From contig JAIOTT010000338.1 of assembly GCA_021106655.1 (NCBI GenBank), forward strand, positions 1 to 5,502: DNA of 5,502 nucleotides, in the 5' to 3' direction. The notes under the pieces were generated by a model that was not told the origin of the DNA, made no database searches, and saw nothing but the letters and a program-made list of their open reading frames with translations. A program made the position numbers and the translations under genes. Shown piece by piece: positions 4,957 through 5,502 of this stretch (its first letter is position 1; each line of letters starts with the position of its first letter). The stretch is from Bacteroidales bacterium. GTDB lineage: Bacteria; Bacteroidota; Bacteroidia; Bacteroidales; SMBSF77.

Positions 4957-5502
4957 ATGCAGGAAATTTTTGAGAAACTAAAATCGCTTCAAGTAGTCTT
5001 ATCCCAAAAGTATTTGATTCAGGATGAGATTAGGGAAATTCCAAAAACACTTGAAACTAAAATTGAATTGTTAAATCGAGGTAAGAAAAATTATCTTGAA
5101 AAAAATGAAAGATTGAAACGTACAAATGATGAATTAAAAAGCCTGAGGATCAGGCTTGATGAAGCAGAGCATGTACGGGAAAATTATGAAAAGCAAATGG
5201 ATTTAATTACTACACAGCGTGAATATGAAGCGCTGGATAAAGAAATAACCGATGCTGCAGAAAAAGAGCAGCAATTTCGAAAAGCAATTCTTCATAAAGA
5301 AAAAACACTTGATGACCTGAAATTTCAATTGGAAGAACATGAAGAGCTCATGAAACTTCAGGAAGAGGAAGTATCAACAGAACAGGATAAAATGGAACAA
5401 ATTCTTTCTGAGAAAAAGAATGAGCTTGATGATCTTGAAAAAAATGAAAATGATCTTATACCTGATATTGATCAGGAAGTACTTTTCAAATTTGAGCGTA
5501 TC
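4957..5502 (+). CDS. Coiled-coil protein, probable C4-type zinc-ribbon family (3' truncated by window)
   Basis: An open frame of 182 codons starts 14 bases after the rpoD stop and runs to the window edge without a stop. The N-terminus is MQEIFEKLKSLQVVLSQKYL. Almost the whole visible part is charged, heptad-like sequence rich in Glu, Lys and Leu (about residues 20-170), typical of a long antiparallel coiled coil. A TTQREYEALDKEI segment near residues 85-97 resembles a conserved feature of the C4-type zinc-ribbon family (COG1579 type). In that family four cysteines form a ribbon near the C-terminus, which here would lie beyond the window, so the defining motif is not seen. The family has been proposed to bind nucleic acid, but its role is not settled. 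The position after rpoD, which I recall from Treponema, supports the call. Other coiled-coil families cannot be ruled out from this part alone. Confidence 0.75.
   Translation, partial: MQEIFEKLKSLQVVLSQKYLIQDEIREIPKTLETKIELLNRGKKNYLEKNERLKRTNDELKSLRIRLDEAEHVRENYEKQMDLITTQREYEALDKEITDAAEKEQQFRKAILHKEKTLDDLKFQLEEHEELMKLQEEEVSTEQDKMEQILSEKKNELDDLEKNENDLIPDIDQEVLFKFERI

Noticed and set aside
4953..4973. ATG at 4953 as the start of the gene after rpoD.
   Set aside because: It is in a different frame, reaches a stop after six codons, and is too close to the AGGAG at 4945-4949.

Overview
This AT-rich window (roughly one third G+C by eye) carries core housekeeping genes, all on the + strand, and most resembles a spirochaete chromosome of the Treponema/Spirochaeta type. 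The clues are the gene order (small Cys-cluster protein, dnaG, rpoD, C4-zinc-ribbon coiled-coil protein), which I recall from Treponema, and the C-terminus of the sigma factor, which looks spirochaete-like. Neither clue was checked by a search, so the phylum is an inference.

Layout: (1) 5-382, an AroH-type chorismate mutase. (2) 383-554, a non-coding gap ending in a strong-looking promoter. (3) 555-628 tRNA-Thr(TGT) and 676-757 tRNA-Tyr(GTA). Each has its own TTGACA promoter with a TACnTT -10, and neither encodes CCA. (4) 764-793, a Rho-independent terminator that closes the tRNA unit. (5) 818-5502, a tightly packed operon: a YkgJ-family Cys-cluster protein, dnaG (true start at 1254), rpoD (one-base overlap with dnaG) and the first 182 codons of a zinc-ribbon/coiled-coil protein that runs off the window.

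The operon is a variant of the bacterial macromolecular-synthesis arrangement, in which primase and the housekeeping sigma factor are made from one transcript. Here rpsU, the first gene of the classic E. coli version, is absent from the position before dnaG, and a putative metal-binding protein stands there instead. Start and stop codons within ykgJ-dnaG-rpoD are touching or overlapping, which suggests translational coupling. Only 60 bases separate tRNA-Tyr from the operon, and half of them are the terminator. The operon's promoter must therefore overlap the terminator, lie further upstream with read-through, or be weak.

I found no mobile element, CRISPR array, phage gene or clearly new system. 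The second-look items are regulatory and structural details of ordinary genes.
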